A stretch of DNA of 64,000 bases. Source: Bryopsis sp. KO-2023 (lineage: Eukaryota; Chlorophyta; Ulvophyceae; Bryopsidales; Bryopsidaceae). The stretch lies in NCBI GenBank assembly GCA_030272585.1, contig BSYQ01000015.1:1488001-1552000 (forward strand). Reading direction: 5' to 3'. The notes below the pieces were generated by a model. The model made no database searches and was not told where the DNA came from. It saw nothing but the letters and a program-made list of their open reading frames with translations. Positions 37,801-48,758 of this stretch are shown here, piece after piece (position 1 is the stretch's first letter; each line of letters opens with the position of its first letter). A program made the translations under genes and the position numbers.

Positions 37801-40800
37801 TCTGGAAATAGGCACGGGCAAGTGCTGATGATGCGGGCATCGACTTCATGGGTAAGCATTCCATTTTGGCTTTTGTAAAACACCTATTCACCACCCATTT
37901 TTGGGAAAACTCATCTCCTCTGATTAAGAAAAAAAGAACGACAAAAAAAATGAAATATGAGGTTTAACATCGCGTGGGCATATTGCATGTACAATCACCA
38001 GAGCCCAACGCTTCCACAGCCACGGCGAGGCTTTCCCTTTTCAACCCTCTGTTCAAGAAAAGCCAAGACGGCCGATCGAAAACTCTGTCGTCATCTCCTT
38101 CCAATGAGGGCTCCTCAAACCCCCCAGAAAAGCGCCAATCTGTGGTTTTCGAGCGAGTGGTGTCACAATTTGCGGAATCGATCATCGACTCCATGTCGAC
38201 GGCATGCAGCGTGGAGGACCCAGAGCAGGATTTTTCAATGTCTCAGCCATCCTCCGCACAGAATTCTCCCCTCATTCGGAGCGGGCTGGACGATCAACTT
38301 GCTAGCCCTGGAATCAGGGCTGTGAGTTTGAGGCGAAGGAGGAGCGGGTTGCTGGTGTCAGGGTCGGATGCATGCCACACACCGCAATTGCACAGGTCTT
38401 TGTCGAGGGAGGCGGTGCCTCTGACAGACTTGACCCTGAAAGTGGTCGAACAAAGGTGATGCCCGATCTTGTGGATTCTGGGAGGATCGTCAAATTCACG
38501 ATTGTAAAAAAAAAAAAAATTATGTTTGAGTGAGACTGTGTTGTGCTAGTCAAAAATAACTCGAAGGCGCTGTGGAGAGATGTGTAATATATATGTAATA
38601 TAAATGTGTGTATATATGTAATATGTAATTCCGCAAGATTACTAAAAAACATATTAAAATGCAAAAAGCACGAGGTTGGATGGCTGTCTCTTAATTTATT
38701 ATAGAATCGAATAAATTGTTTCTTTCTTTCTCATACACATGTATATAATACATTCTTAACCGACCACTTCGGTGGCATTGCATCAGGACAAGGAAAGCTC
38801 CACTTGAAAACCTATGTTGTGAAAAGTAGAGCATGGTGCTAAACGTGGGTTTTTTCCCCTGTGTTTTTTTTTCCATCAGGCGTTTGCGTGCGAAGCATTC
38901 CGTGATGTTTGGTGTAAAAGCTGGGGTGGAGGATCTGCTGGTGAATGATGAAATTCTGGGAGGAGAGCTGGTGGTCAACATCATGGGTGCAAAGGTTGGT
39001 TTGCTGTGCTTTCCTTCCCGCTGCTCCCCCCCCCTTTTTTTTATGTTTTTTCAAGTCGTGATTCGAAAAAAAAATATGTAGCTTGTCATGTCTATGTTTT
39101 ACAAAAAATAAAAAATAAAATATAAACCACAATAAAATAAACCATCACTGTGGTGGTGGTGGTGGTGTTTTTCTTTTCTTTTCTTGCATATTCATCATCC
39201 AGGATATCTATTTGGTCGACAGGGTTTGCTGGAAGCTGATTCTCCGCCCGTGGATGGGAGAACAGGGTTGGGTGCCAGGCTGGCACGGCATTCGGCCGGC
39301 AGCGGCCGAGGCCTGATGTCGCTGCTCACGACAGACATGGAGGTTTTCTGTGTTTTGAAATGCGAGGGTCAAGAAAGGAGGACGGTCAAGGTGCCGGCAG
39401 CAAACATGTGAGCTCCCCCAGTCTCCATCCAAAGTCGATTTTTTTCTTTCCTGGATGTGTTTCTTTTACCACTATTCCCTACACCATTGTTTTTTTAATT
39501 TCTAGTTTTCTTTTTTATTAATTTCTGTTCTTCTCCTCAAATTAATATATGTATATTGTTTGTTTGGGTTTTTTCAGGCCGAGGTGGGATGAGGAGGTGA
39601 CATTTAGGTCGGTGCCCGTGAGCTCACATCTGGTGTTGACCGTTTTCGGGAAGAATTTGATCATGAACGAGGTTTTTCTGGGGGAAGTGGTGATTCCATT
39701 GAGGGAAATCGAAGAGATGGCCCAGCCTGACAACGAGGACGTCCGAGCATACACTCTGGGCCGCAGGAACGTCAAGGAAAAAGTAAGCCTCAAAATCATA
39801 TTTTGTTTTCTTTTTTCCAACATTTTTTTTAACATGTGTAAGACGGGGGGCCCTTTGAGATGTATGCTTTTTCTCTCCGCCAGTAAGAAAGGAAGGTCGG
39901 GGGTTCGATTCCCCCCTGGGGCAACTCCTGATTTCATACAACGTTGTTCTGTTGTTGTTGTTTTTTCCCAGGTGAGTGGAGAGGTGTACTTGTCGATAGC
40001 TTGGAGGGTGACACCCCTGGATAGGATGACTCTGAAAGTGAAAGCCCTCCAGGAGGAGCTGGACGATCGAGAGGAGCTGATGGCCATATTGAAAGCCAGG
40101 GCTGCAGAAGACTCGCCGGATTCAATTTTGTCGCAATCTGGCCTGTTGCAAGGTAACCTCTCCCCCCCCTCCAAAAAAAAAAAAATGAAATAATAAAAAA
40201 ATGAAATAAAATGAAATAAAACGAAAATAAAATTGAAAAATAATAAAATAACAAAATTTAGTTAATAAATAAATAAATGAACATAACATAACATAACATA
40301 GCATAAGATATGACAAATGAACGAAGCTCCATAATACAATGCCTCTGAAAGACAAGCAGAACACAAACCCTTGAATATTAAAATTGAAGTGTATTTTGTT
40401 CACTCGAGGTTTTTGCTGATGGTCAGTTTTTTGGGGGCTTTTTCGAACAGATGATGCCTCTCCTGTGTTGATGCACACCGCCAGATTGGAAGTGAAAGTG
40501 ATCGAAGCCAGAAATCTGGTGATGCCCCATGATAAGCTCCGCAAATTCCACACCATGGATGCTTACGCTGTGGTGACCTGCGAACGCAAAGCTGGGTGGT
40601 TTTCCTACCAAACCCCTGTCGAAAAAAACAAAGTCTCCCCAAAGTAAGTCATGCTCCGACCCAAAAAAGGGGAAAAAAACACAATCTTTCTGGAGGGTTT
40701 TTCACCTCCAGTTTTTTTCTGTCGAGGCTTCCTGAGATGGCAGCATTGCATCTGTTTGGGGGGTTGGGGCCGGCAATCTTCTCGTCTGTTTTTTTGATTT

Positions 40801-43800
40801 GTTTTTTTTTTCGATGTGACAAGGTGGAATGCAGGTTTCAAATTCGAGGATGTTGGCTTGACATCGTTTCTCACCGTGCAAGTGTTCGACAAGAAAAATT
40901 TGAGGGCAGACGATTTCCTGGGGCAATTGGTGCTCCCCGTTTCAGATCTGAAGGTGGGGAAAGAAAAAAATAAAATAGCCCAGCATTTCCACTGACCTTT
41001 TGCAGTTCATGATATTTGTGCGAGAAAAAAACCCTGAAAACGGAGCAAGAATCTAGAAAAAACAAACACCAAGGAGACTCCGTGTGCGTGTTGAGGGGTT
41101 GGTGATAATTTAAATCTTTTTTGTTGAAGTTTTTGACTCACAAATTTAGAAAAGAACATTTAAAGATATATATTTTTTTTGATAATTTTCAGTATATTTA
41201 AAAAAAAAAACTTTTACTGATGAACAATATTTTGACCGTTTTGCATCAATTTTTCTGTCACAGGATAATAAGCCGCACTATATTTGGTCGGCGCTCCAGC
41301 CCCGGGGTGCCAGAGATCAAAGGGCTGGTGGGGACATTCATTTGAGGCTAAAATGGAGCAACGATGGGATGTGGGATGAAGAGGCTGGGAATTCAGGGCT
41401 GATGGTGGACATCAATCTCAACGGAATCGGCATTTCTGTGGTGGAGGCGTCGGCCAGCAAACTCCCCAGAGAGTTGATGGTGGGTGTGCAGCTCAGCTGA
41501 GTGGCTGTTGATATTGAATAAAACTGAAAAATGTGCAGCAGAGATTTCACCCCCGAAGAGGTTTGGAAATTTCCCATTCAGTGATTCATTCTGTTGGTTT
41601 TGTTGCTCATCCAGCACATCCTCTTCGATCAACTCACCGTGGAATATCGACGAGTGGGCCAGGAGGAATCTGCCAGACTGGTGCTGAAATCGATGCAGAT
41701 CGACAATCAGCTGATTACCTCTTCTCACCCAGTGGTGTTTTCCCATGCATCCTTCGGATCAGGAAGTCCCGGTGGAGCCGCCACGCACATGGCGACTCCC
41801 AAGCCCATTCTGGAAGTCAGACTGGAGAAACTGAACCAAAATCCTCGAATGCAGCATGTTCGATACTTCACGGTGCTCCTCCAGGAGATAGACCTGGTCA
41901 TTCAGGAGAATTTTCTGGATTTGTTGATGAAATGGTAGGCATATTAGGTCAAATTTTCTCCTGCGATTCGGTCCGTAAGCTTGTTGGCCAGTCTGACATG
42001 CATCTCCCTGAGGGGACCTTTGTTCGCTTGATTTTTGTGACACCCACCCCCTTCAAATTTCAGTGGGCGGAGCAGATTATGGAGAAGAAACTTCTACGGA
42101 GCATCATGTGTTATTCAAACTCCACTCGCCTGATTTTTCCTTGGTGATGGAATTTGACTGTCTTGAATTTCCACTTGAATTTCCATCAAGGTACGATGAG
42201 TTGCCGTTGGAAGATTTGTGGCGGTCAGAAAAAGACAGCTCCGAAGAGGACAATGCCATTGCCCTGGAAAACCTAATGAGGCCTGGAGCGTGTCCGGTGG
42301 AGGATTACGAGGAAACATCCAAGTAATGCAATAACATAATGATGCTTCCTTTCCAGTCAGCGTTTCCTATTAAGCAAGTTTCGATAATTGAATTCGAAAA
42401 CACTCGCAAACTGCTTTTCAGGTTCAATTTCTTGTAACTAGAATCATCGACGAATATTTCTGAGCCACCTTTCCCCCCGCTTTTCCCCCCTTCTTTTTTT
42501 CCTAATTTTTTTCCCGTTTCTTTCTCACTCTAATTTTCTTAAATTTCGACTCTCAATTTCACTCTTTTTTTCTCTATTAAAAAATGTTGTCTGTGATTTT
42601 GTCGACCAGTTCGTCGATGGGAATACGATGGTACTTCGAGGTCCTCCACATTCAGCCCATCAAGATCAACATCACGCTGTTACCCACCCCAGGAATGCAA
42701 GACAGCGATGCATCACGGCGTTACAGGCGGGCCGCCGCCTTGGGCATCAACTTGATGGACATCACCAATTTGCCCCTCAAAATCAACGCCATGATTCTCA
42801 AGAACGCCTTCATGCGACCCAGCGAATTGATGAGACAAATCAATAGGCACATGTTGTTGCAGGTAGGGAAATCTGGTGGAGGTGGTGTCCCCCACCCCCA
42901 CCCAAAATAAATAAATAAATAAAATGTAGAAAGAATCGTCAGCCAACTGATGCTCCTAAACTCGGAACCGTCCCTGCAGGAGTCAGACACCCATTCCAAA
43001 AAAAAGGAAAGAAAATCTATTTTTAATGTTTGGTCGACATTTCGGAGCGGTCGATATATGAAACCTTTACTCATTGCATGTTGTTTTCCTTCCGAAAAGG
43101 TGCTTTACGATGTCCATAAAATTCTTGGCACGGCTGGATTGCTGGGGACCCCGGTGACTCTGGGGAGCAGCATCATCACAGGCGTGGCCAGTTTCTTCTA
43201 CGAACCGGCCAAAGGAATCGTCCATGGGCCGGAGGAATTCGCAAGAGGGCTCGCCACAGGGACCATGAATTTGATCAAGAATTCAATGTCGGGGGTGTTC
43301 AGCACAGTAGGTCAAGTCACAGGGGGGTTCGGGAAAACGCTGGCGGCCCTGTCGATGGACGATCAGTATTACCAGCGATTTTCCCACAGGCAGAAAACAA
43401 ATACGGTAAGTCGAATTCGGAGAGGAAGAAAAAAAAGCGACAATTAGCTTGAAGTTGCTGTGGTTTCTGAGAGAGTGGGGGGCTGCTGTGTGTTGCGATC
43501 AGGAGAAAATCATCGAGGGGGCAAGGATATTGGGGTGGGGTTGCGTGCAAGGGGTGACAGGGGTCGTGATGGACCCCATTACGGGTGTGGAGAAGGAAGG
43601 GATGGTGGGACTGGCCAAAGGGGTGGCCACCGGATTCGCAGGCCTCATTACTAAGCCTACCTCCGGCTTATTGGGATTTGCTTCAAAGACGGTTTCGGGG
43701 ATTGGGGGCGGCATAAAGAATCTGGGGGATGAGGTGAGTTTTTTGCATGATTTGAGAGGGAAAACACACCATTCTTCCACCGCCCTACATTTATTTGCAA

Positions 43801-46047
43801 GGTTCATCGACTGATCAGGCACCCCGCCTATACCCATCAAACCTCCAAAAGATGATGGATATGATAAATATGTGTTGGAGGGGTTTTTTTTTGGGGGGGG
43901 GGGGTTAATTATGTGTTTGGGTTGATGGCATGTATCGAGTGCTTTTGTGTAGTGTTGATTACTAATGGGTTTTGGGTTTGGGTTTTTCACACAGACAGAC
44001 AGGGTTCAGAGGACGAGGGTTCGTGCTCCCAGAGATTTTGGAATCAGTATGGGACTGGTGGTGGCAGAAGCACAGCTGTTAAGGTGGAAAGAGCTCATAT
44101 CGGGGCTCCGGGATGAACGGTTTTCCGAAGATTGTGTGGTGGATTTCCTCCGACAAGACAATACGGTGGGGCCAACTTCCTTTGACCTTTTTTCGACAAA
44201 AAAAAAACAGCGAGTGGTGGGGAAGTTGGGGTTTTTTTGACAGTCCATCAACTAAAAATAGTTTAAGTTGAGAAACTACGGTTGGGGTTTGGCATTGGCA
44301 ATCGAAACTTTTATTTCCCTCTTTTTTTTCCTTTGCTTTTTTCGTTTTGTTTTGTTTTGTTTTTTTTTATATGTGGCGTGTTTTCCATCCCCAGGTGCTT
44401 GTCCTGACCGATCATCGAATTATCTATGTGAATTTCGTCAAGAAAAATGTGAGGTGGGTAATCGACATGGACCGGCTGATGTCGGCCTCCAGCACCGGGC
44501 TGGATGTGACCATCCACTATCGGTCGAGTTCCCATTTTTTCAGCAAAAAGAATCCGCTTCAAGGGTCGACGTTTCGTAGACGCCAAAAGAGGATCGTGTG
44601 CGGTACGAGAGACATGCAGCGATCATTGCTGGTGAAAATCGAGCATCAATTGGAGCTGATGAAATCTTCAGCAAGAGAGGAGGAGATCGATACGGTCAGC
44701 CAAGAACAGGATGAATATGAGCCACGGAAGGTATGAATATCTGCTTTTCTATTATGAATATCTGCTTTTCTATGTATGTGTGTGTTGGGTTTGATGGGGG
44801 GGGGGGGGGGGGGGGTATATATATATAGGTTATATATATATAACCTATTGTCTGAGCTGGATGGGATGGCCTTGATGTGGAGAACGGCACCCACCAGGAT
44901 TTGAACCTGGGTGCAAAACGTGATTTTGAATCAGCATTCTTCCGCATGCATAAATGGGAGGGATGTTGCAATAATAATTAAGAAAAAAAGTTTTTTTTTG
45001 TGGACTGTAGAGATTGAGCATCATGAACTCAGCTCCTCCGAACTCCCTTCCGTTACCCACCGTGAAAAGTTCTCAATCTGGCTACAATCCTGATGAGAGT
45101 GAGGCGCTGCAGTCAGACCCCACATCAGGTCCGAGGTTTCCCATCTTTCGACAGATCCATCGATTCGATTCGCTTTTTGAAACCTTCCACCTGCGTTGCT
45201 GAAGACCACACCTGTTGATATAGCTCCTTTTTCCAAGGCTTTCAGCCGTCAATGAGCAACATATGGGCTTAACATATAGTGGTAATATTGACGATGAGGT
45301 GTGGAATTTTGATAGGTTATGAGATATCGGAGGGTGAAATTCATGGCGAGGAAACGGAGGATGAAAGCCTCATCGCCAGTCCGAGCAATTTTCCTAAAAC
45401 CGCTGGAGCCGCCGGAGCGAAGGGTGCGGATCAGGGTAATGTGGAGAGGAGCCCACAAGTTTCCAACTCCAAAGAGCTGGAGGCATGCGTGCCGAGAATG
45501 GGGGGGTTGGAGCCACGCACCGTTGCTGTGAATTCGCCCAACACTGAGGTGATTGTCAAGGACTGCCACCATTAGTGGCAATATCTGTACGAGCAAATGC
45601 TGAATTTATCAGGCTGGATGGACGGTGCTCGAGCCAGCTGGGGGTATTTCATCCACTGGTTCTCGATACGCAGCAAGAAAACTAGTATTTGTCGTGCCGA
45701 TCGATGTTTGATTTTGCCTCGACTTCCAACTGTTTGCCTTGAATGTACAGCTATCGATCCTCAGCAACCACGTGGCCTCCATGCACTCGATCGCGATGAG
45801 CTATGGCATCCCTATGTCAGACCGGGATGTTCTGGACCTCATGTCGAGCATCGGGCAGATCTCCTTGCTGTGCTTATCTTTTCCCATCATGTCCGACCCC
45901 AAACTTCAGTCGGTCAGCAGTTTGATTGGGACCATCAATCGGCTGTGTTTTCACTCCGATCAAGCGGACGATTCAATACTCAACACAGTTCGGGTGCTCT
46001 CTGAGATGTCGGGGTCAGCCTTGGAGAATTTGACAGACTTGGAGTGA
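15152..46047 (+). CDS. VPS13: VPS13-type bridge-like lipid transfer protein
   Basis: About 60 exons over 31 kb give roughly 13.6 kb of coding sequence and some 4,500 residues. VPS13 proteins form long hydrophobic grooves that carry phospholipids between organelles at membrane contact sites. The N-terminal chorein segment is in exons 15152-15258, 15762-15839, 16499-16611 and 16782-16899. The conserved WWKHAYRSV helix is at 18846-19018, beta-groove repeats run from 20053 to 32630, the VAB/SHR-BD region from 32984 to 35360, C2-like domains from 38880 to 40953, and the ATG2_C-like and PH-like end from 42610 to 46047. Splice phases agree at nearly all joins. Unresolved points are the first Met, exons between 24995 and 25598, the acceptor side of 37448, and the joins at 39205 and 42064. 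Extra C2 and PH modules are also known in plant VPS13 proteins. No premature stop was seen in the recognised exons. Confidence 0.93.
17286..17305. repeat. (ATCAT)4 microsatellite
   Basis: Four perfect ATCAT units lie in a VPS13 intron. Confidence 0.95.
18106..18195 (+). repeat. Diverged 5' part of the SINE-like family (possible)
   Basis: The stretch holds spaced matches to the 5' half of the 23751-23980 element: ACACAAGGC, GAGTGCA, ATTGTGTTA and AGGC, in the same order and spacing. It is too diverged to be certain. Confidence 0.3.
19816..19928 (-). repeat. SINE-like repeat copy, 3' half
   Basis: This copy lies in the VPS13 intron before 20053, inverted relative to the gene. It shares the 100-base core with the 23751-23980 element, including CCACAACGAGGTGATTTAGC and CATTAGGCAAACTTGCCCAA. 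Confidence 0.8.
23751..23980 (+). repeat. SINE-like repeat, longest copy
   Basis: This is a 230-base unit in the VPS13 intron 23611-24095. The 5' part holds AAGGCTGAACGGCCGAGTGC, which loosely resembles a pol III A box. The 3' part holds GGGCTAAATCACCTCGTTGT and GGGCAAGTTTGCCTAATGTA, and it ends in a CATTC-rich tail. Partial copies of its two halves occur at 18106, 19816, 27866, 35483, 36174 and 61625. The SINE label is inferred from size, copy number, A-box-like head and simple-repeat tail. Confidence 0.7.
24733..24991 (+). repeat. Inverted repeat spanning a whole VPS13 intron
   Basis: C10A11 at 24733-24753 and T10G11 at 24971-24991 are complementary over 20 bases. With one bulge, the complement extends a further dozen bases. 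The arms start 7 bases after the donor (24726) and end 3 bases before the acceptor exon (24995). Confidence 0.85.
27834..27855. repeat. (TA)n microsatellite
   Basis: About eleven TA units lie just after the exon ending at 27820. Confidence 0.95.
27866..27962 (-). repeat. SINE-like repeat copy, 3' half
   Basis: It matches the family core (CCACAACGAGGTGATTTAGC) and has a GAATGAATGAATG tail, with a deletion of the AACTTGCCC segment. It lies in a VPS13 intron. Confidence 0.8.
32984..35360 (+). other. VPS13 VAB / SHR-BD domain region
   Basis: Exons 32984-33328, 33507-33873, 34085-34324, 34635-34774 and 35052-35360 carry this region. Motifs include VEIYSPYWVLNKTDIALELR, the hallmark of the SHR-BD/DUF1162 block, then KPKDCMPFHWYNADERQEV and WSGSFRLDEVNDFGLKIR. 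In yeast the VAB repeats bind adaptor Pro-x-Pro motifs and decide which contact site VPS13 goes to. Flanking phases are consistent. Confidence 0.85.
35483..35552 (-). repeat. SINE-like repeat copy, short 3' fragment
   Basis: The stretch keeps CATTAGGCAAACTTGCCCAA and CCACAACGAGGTGATT. It lies in the VPS13 intron 35361-35808. Confidence 0.75.
36174..36320 (-). repeat. SINE-like repeat copy, 5' half
   Basis: The reverse complement carries AAGGCTGAACGGCCGAGTGC and the AGGCTGACTCA segment of the family. A 19-base piece, GGTTTATTTTTGAGTCAGC, is duplicated at 36212-36230 and 36231-36249. It lies in the VPS13 intron 36002-36492. Confidence 0.75.
39851..39924 (+). tRNA. tRNA-like remnant (3' half) in a VPS13 intron
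   Basis: A perfect T arm (GGGGG, loop TTCGATT, CCCCC at 39899-39915) is followed by a 7-base acceptor strand CTGGGGC and A. A CCTTT/AAAGG pair (39852-39856, 39888-39892)could be an anticodon stem. No D arm and no matching 5' acceptor strand are present, so this is a fossil or chance T arm, not a working tRNA gene. Confidence 0.3.
40264..40305. repeat. (AAAT)n and (ACATA)4 microsatellites
   Basis: AAAT units run into four ACATA units (40281-40300) in the VPS13 intron 40153-40450. Confidence 0.9.
44732..44848. repeat. 21-bp tandem duplication, G20 run and 24-bp palindrome
   Basis: Two exact copies of a 21-base unit beginning TATGAATATCTGC lie at 44732-44752 and 44753-44773, starting at the second base of the donor site. 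A G20 run follows at 44796-44815, then a perfect palindrome ATAGGT-(TA)6-ACCTAT at 44825-44848. Confidence 0.9.
44886..44935 (-). tRNA. tRNA-like remnant (T arm and acceptor)
   Basis: On the minus strand CCAGG, loop TTCAAAT, CCTGG forms a perfect T arm, followed by TGGGTGC. A TTCAAAA loop upstream could be an anticodon loop for leucine (CAA). The 5' acceptor half and D arm are not found. Treated as a remnant at best. Confidence 0.25.
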
Positions 46048-46699
46048 CCGATCGAAAGAAAGAAAGGGAAAGCAAAAACCTCGGTTCTGTTTTTTTTTTT
46101 TGTGAAAGAACGGAAATCGGGCGTTTTATATAGGGTCAGGAATTCTCATCGAGAGGTCGATGGATTTTTTTTTTCATTTGTAAAGTAGGGTGCGTAGCAA
46201 TCAGGGCAGAAGCTTATCGTGGGAAGGATTTACAAAATCTCTGTGACTCTGTGCAATTTACTTTTCATTACTTTTTCTCAAATGTCATTTTTGTTATGTG
46301 TGTTAGAGAAGGAGGGGCCACTGTGGCCCCCTGTTGGTAGGATGGAGGGTAGATTTTTCCAGTGAACTTGCTTTGACTCAAGGATTTTGGGAGACTGGGA
46401 TTTGTTGTGGTATTGGACCTGGGCATAGCAAGATTTAGTCAGTGTAAATCACTTCTGGGTCTCTTGGAAAGGAAAACGGTTTTACCCAGTCCAGCTCCAT
46501 AACCACCAGCCACCTAAAACGACTTTTGGAAATCACGCTGTGCGTTTTATCATTTCCGCTGTGAAGTGAAGTTCCACAGCGTTTTGGGGGTTGATTCCCT
46601 TTAGTGAATACCCCCAGACCGTCATAGGAGTGGTTGGATGTCTCTGTTGCAAAAAGTTTGGTTTCTGTTTGGAAAAGTTCGGTTTCTGGAAGATGCTCC
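46048..46699. other. Intergenic, VPS13 3' flank
   Basis: This is the 3' untranslated region of VPS13 and a spacer. No coding frame is supported. Confidence 0.4.
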
Positions 46700-48758
46700 C
46701 TAAGTTTCAAACAACAGGCAAATATCAAAGTCTCCCTTCTGTGTTCTCCCAACCGCTTTGCCAGCAGCTCGTCGACCGCGAGTCTGACTCGCAGAACTCC
46801 AATTACCTGATTCCACCCCACGTTTTTCTTGTCTGTGCGATAAAAAAAATCGAGAAGCTAAAGGCGCAACGTCCGGTGCGACACTATAGTGAAAGCCAAG
46901 GTGAACCTCGATCCAGAAAAACAAGACGTCCTCATTGATATCCTTATGAGAAAAAAAAAGGGGGCAGAACTACAACAGCAGCCACCTTCTCCCGATCCAC
47001 GCTAATTTCCAATACCTCCCCGTTGCATTTCACGTATCAACCTCGTTAAATCATGCCTGGGTGTCGAGGTTCGACTTCGGCGAAGCGCTCGATATCTTTC
47101 CATGCACACCCCTATCCCACAGCTACCACGAAAGACTCGCAAACTCGGGCAGCTAATTTGCGTAGTCGTTGAAAGGTGATCCAAGCCCTATTGAGGCTCC
47201 CTCCCGCTCCACCCCCTCAGGAAAATCCGAGGAGCTCCTTGGAGGCCGGAGTTTCTCAGCGCAACAGTTGTGGACATGCGGATAACCACCATTTTTTAAG
47301 AAGAAGAAACAAGAAACATAGAACCGACCTTTTTGGCTGCACTTTTGAGCTGGGAGATAAAACCTCTCCAGCAGCCGTCACGGTTGACAAGCCCTCTCCA
47401 CGGCGGCTGTATCTTTCCTGATCAGACAAGGGCGGTGTAAACGCTGAGATTTTAACCGTACACGGAAACGGAACGGCCCTTAGTAGAACAATTGGCTGCG
47501 ATTCCAATGGGAACTCTCATTTTCGTCAAGCCGACGGCAACGCCATCTTTCTTAGGTACGGCTCACAATTCTTCGCTCGACAGCAATATGTTTGTCATAA
47601 GGAAAATATCACCAGGTGGACCCAGTTAAGGTATTTGTTTCTATGTAGGCTGGCACAATGGACGCAGGAAGCTATTCCCAGGCCCCCAAACGCCTGCTAG
47701 CACCCCCACGACTCCAAATATTCCTTCCTCTGCTGCAAGCCATAGCTTGGACTCCACTGGTAACAGCGTCCGCCAAGGTAAACGACTACACGTTCCGTGC
47801 ACTTCTGTTTTTCGGGGAGAACCCTCAAAGAAATATTGGCGAAGAAGCACATACCTTTGGCCATACAACGTGTGTGCGCCGCTTCAAAGCTCGCAGCTCA
47901 TGACATCAGGGATTTCAAATAATCATTCCTGAGATAGGATCTCGGCTGTCGAGCTCGACACCAGTTTGTGCTTCACCAGCTAGTTGGAAGCCATTTGGGC
48001 GAAGATGCAACTCGACGCTTTTCCGTACTGGGATACAGACTACAAAGTCGAGGGCATCACTCGAAAGCAGTGTCAGTGTGCACGTTGTATACGATGGAAG
48101 GACGAAGAAGTTTCGCTTCCGCCAAAGAAGTGAGTAGATAGTTATCCCAGCTAGCTTGAGATGGGGCTGCGCTGTTTGGTCGCCTCCTCTCAACTTGTCT
48201 TGAAAGGGGATGGAGGGATTTCAAAAAATTCAGCACGTAACAAGCATGCGGCTGTGTGGGTGATTTCTGCGTGCTATGCCAAGGTATGGATCGATCGACG
48301 CCCTGCATCGTGCGAATCAAGGAATATACACGAAGGCTTCTAGTGTACAAGGATATCTTCACGGGTGAGCGAAATGTCTGAACGGAGACTTAACCTCTGC
48401 GCAACATGTCCACCCAAGATTCATGGGCATGTAACAGGCATGTTTGGCAGGTTCAACAAATCGGCTTGTCAAACGACGCAGACCCTCCACGATTCCAATC
48501 TGGAGACAGCTTTGCATGTGCTCTAGCCCCCATAATACATCCAATCTTTCTGTGTTTTGGTGCAGGGGATGCGAGGGTAAATGAGCTGACGGGAGTTCAG
48601 TGGGCATAGAATTCTCAATCAATCCCTGGAATATGATGTCCAGGACCTCGATTTTTTCTCAACCCTTACCTCAAAAGAACTACCAATCTTGTGTTCTTTC
48701 CCCCACAGGGAAGGAAATGCATTTTTCTGCTGCTTGATCGATGTAGTGTATTCTTCAG
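46700..48758 (+). other. Probable N-terminal exons of the K+ channel (unresolved)
   Basis: The channel exon at 48759 starts in mid-protein, so the start lies upstream. Candidate exons between good splice sites are about 46764-46909 (QLVDRESDSQNSNYLIPP), 47654-47778 (TPASTPTTPNIPSSAASHS), and 48283-48361 (KEYTRRLLVYKDIFT). They read as Ser/Thr/Pro-rich, disordered sequence typical of channel N termini. Joining phases could not be fixed, and antisense frames compete, so no exon set is offered as final. Confidence 0.35.

Larger units (their letters stand above)
38880..40953 (+). other. Two C2-like domains within the VPS13 protein
   Basis: The first spans exons 38880-38994, 39205-39407 and 39578-39782 (GELVVNIMGAK, MEVFCVLKCEGQERRTVKV, PRWDEEVTF, FLGEVVIPLREIEEM). 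The second spans 40451-40643 and 40824-40953 (ARLEVKVIEARNLVMP, DAYAVVTCERKAGWFSYQT, FLTVQVFDKKNLRADDFLGQ). Paired C2 folds suggest binding to acidic lipids. The classic calcium-binding aspartates are only partly present. Confidence 0.75.
42610..46047 (+). other. VPS13 C-terminal ATG2_C-like and PH-like region
   Basis: Exon 42610-42862 reads WYFEVLHIQPIKINITLL, the start of the VPS13 C-terminal domain. Exons 43100-43405 and 43503-43733 carry the glycine-rich amphipathic helices (GVASFFYEPAKGIVHGPEEF, GLAKGVATGFAGLITKP) related to ATG2_C. Exon 44395-44730 starts VLVLTDHRIIYVNF, a PH-like fold. The last exons 45011-45128, 45316-45548 and 45751-46047 are Ser-rich and then helical. In VPS13 this end anchors to lipid droplets, mitochondria or other acceptor membranes. 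Confidence 0.85.
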
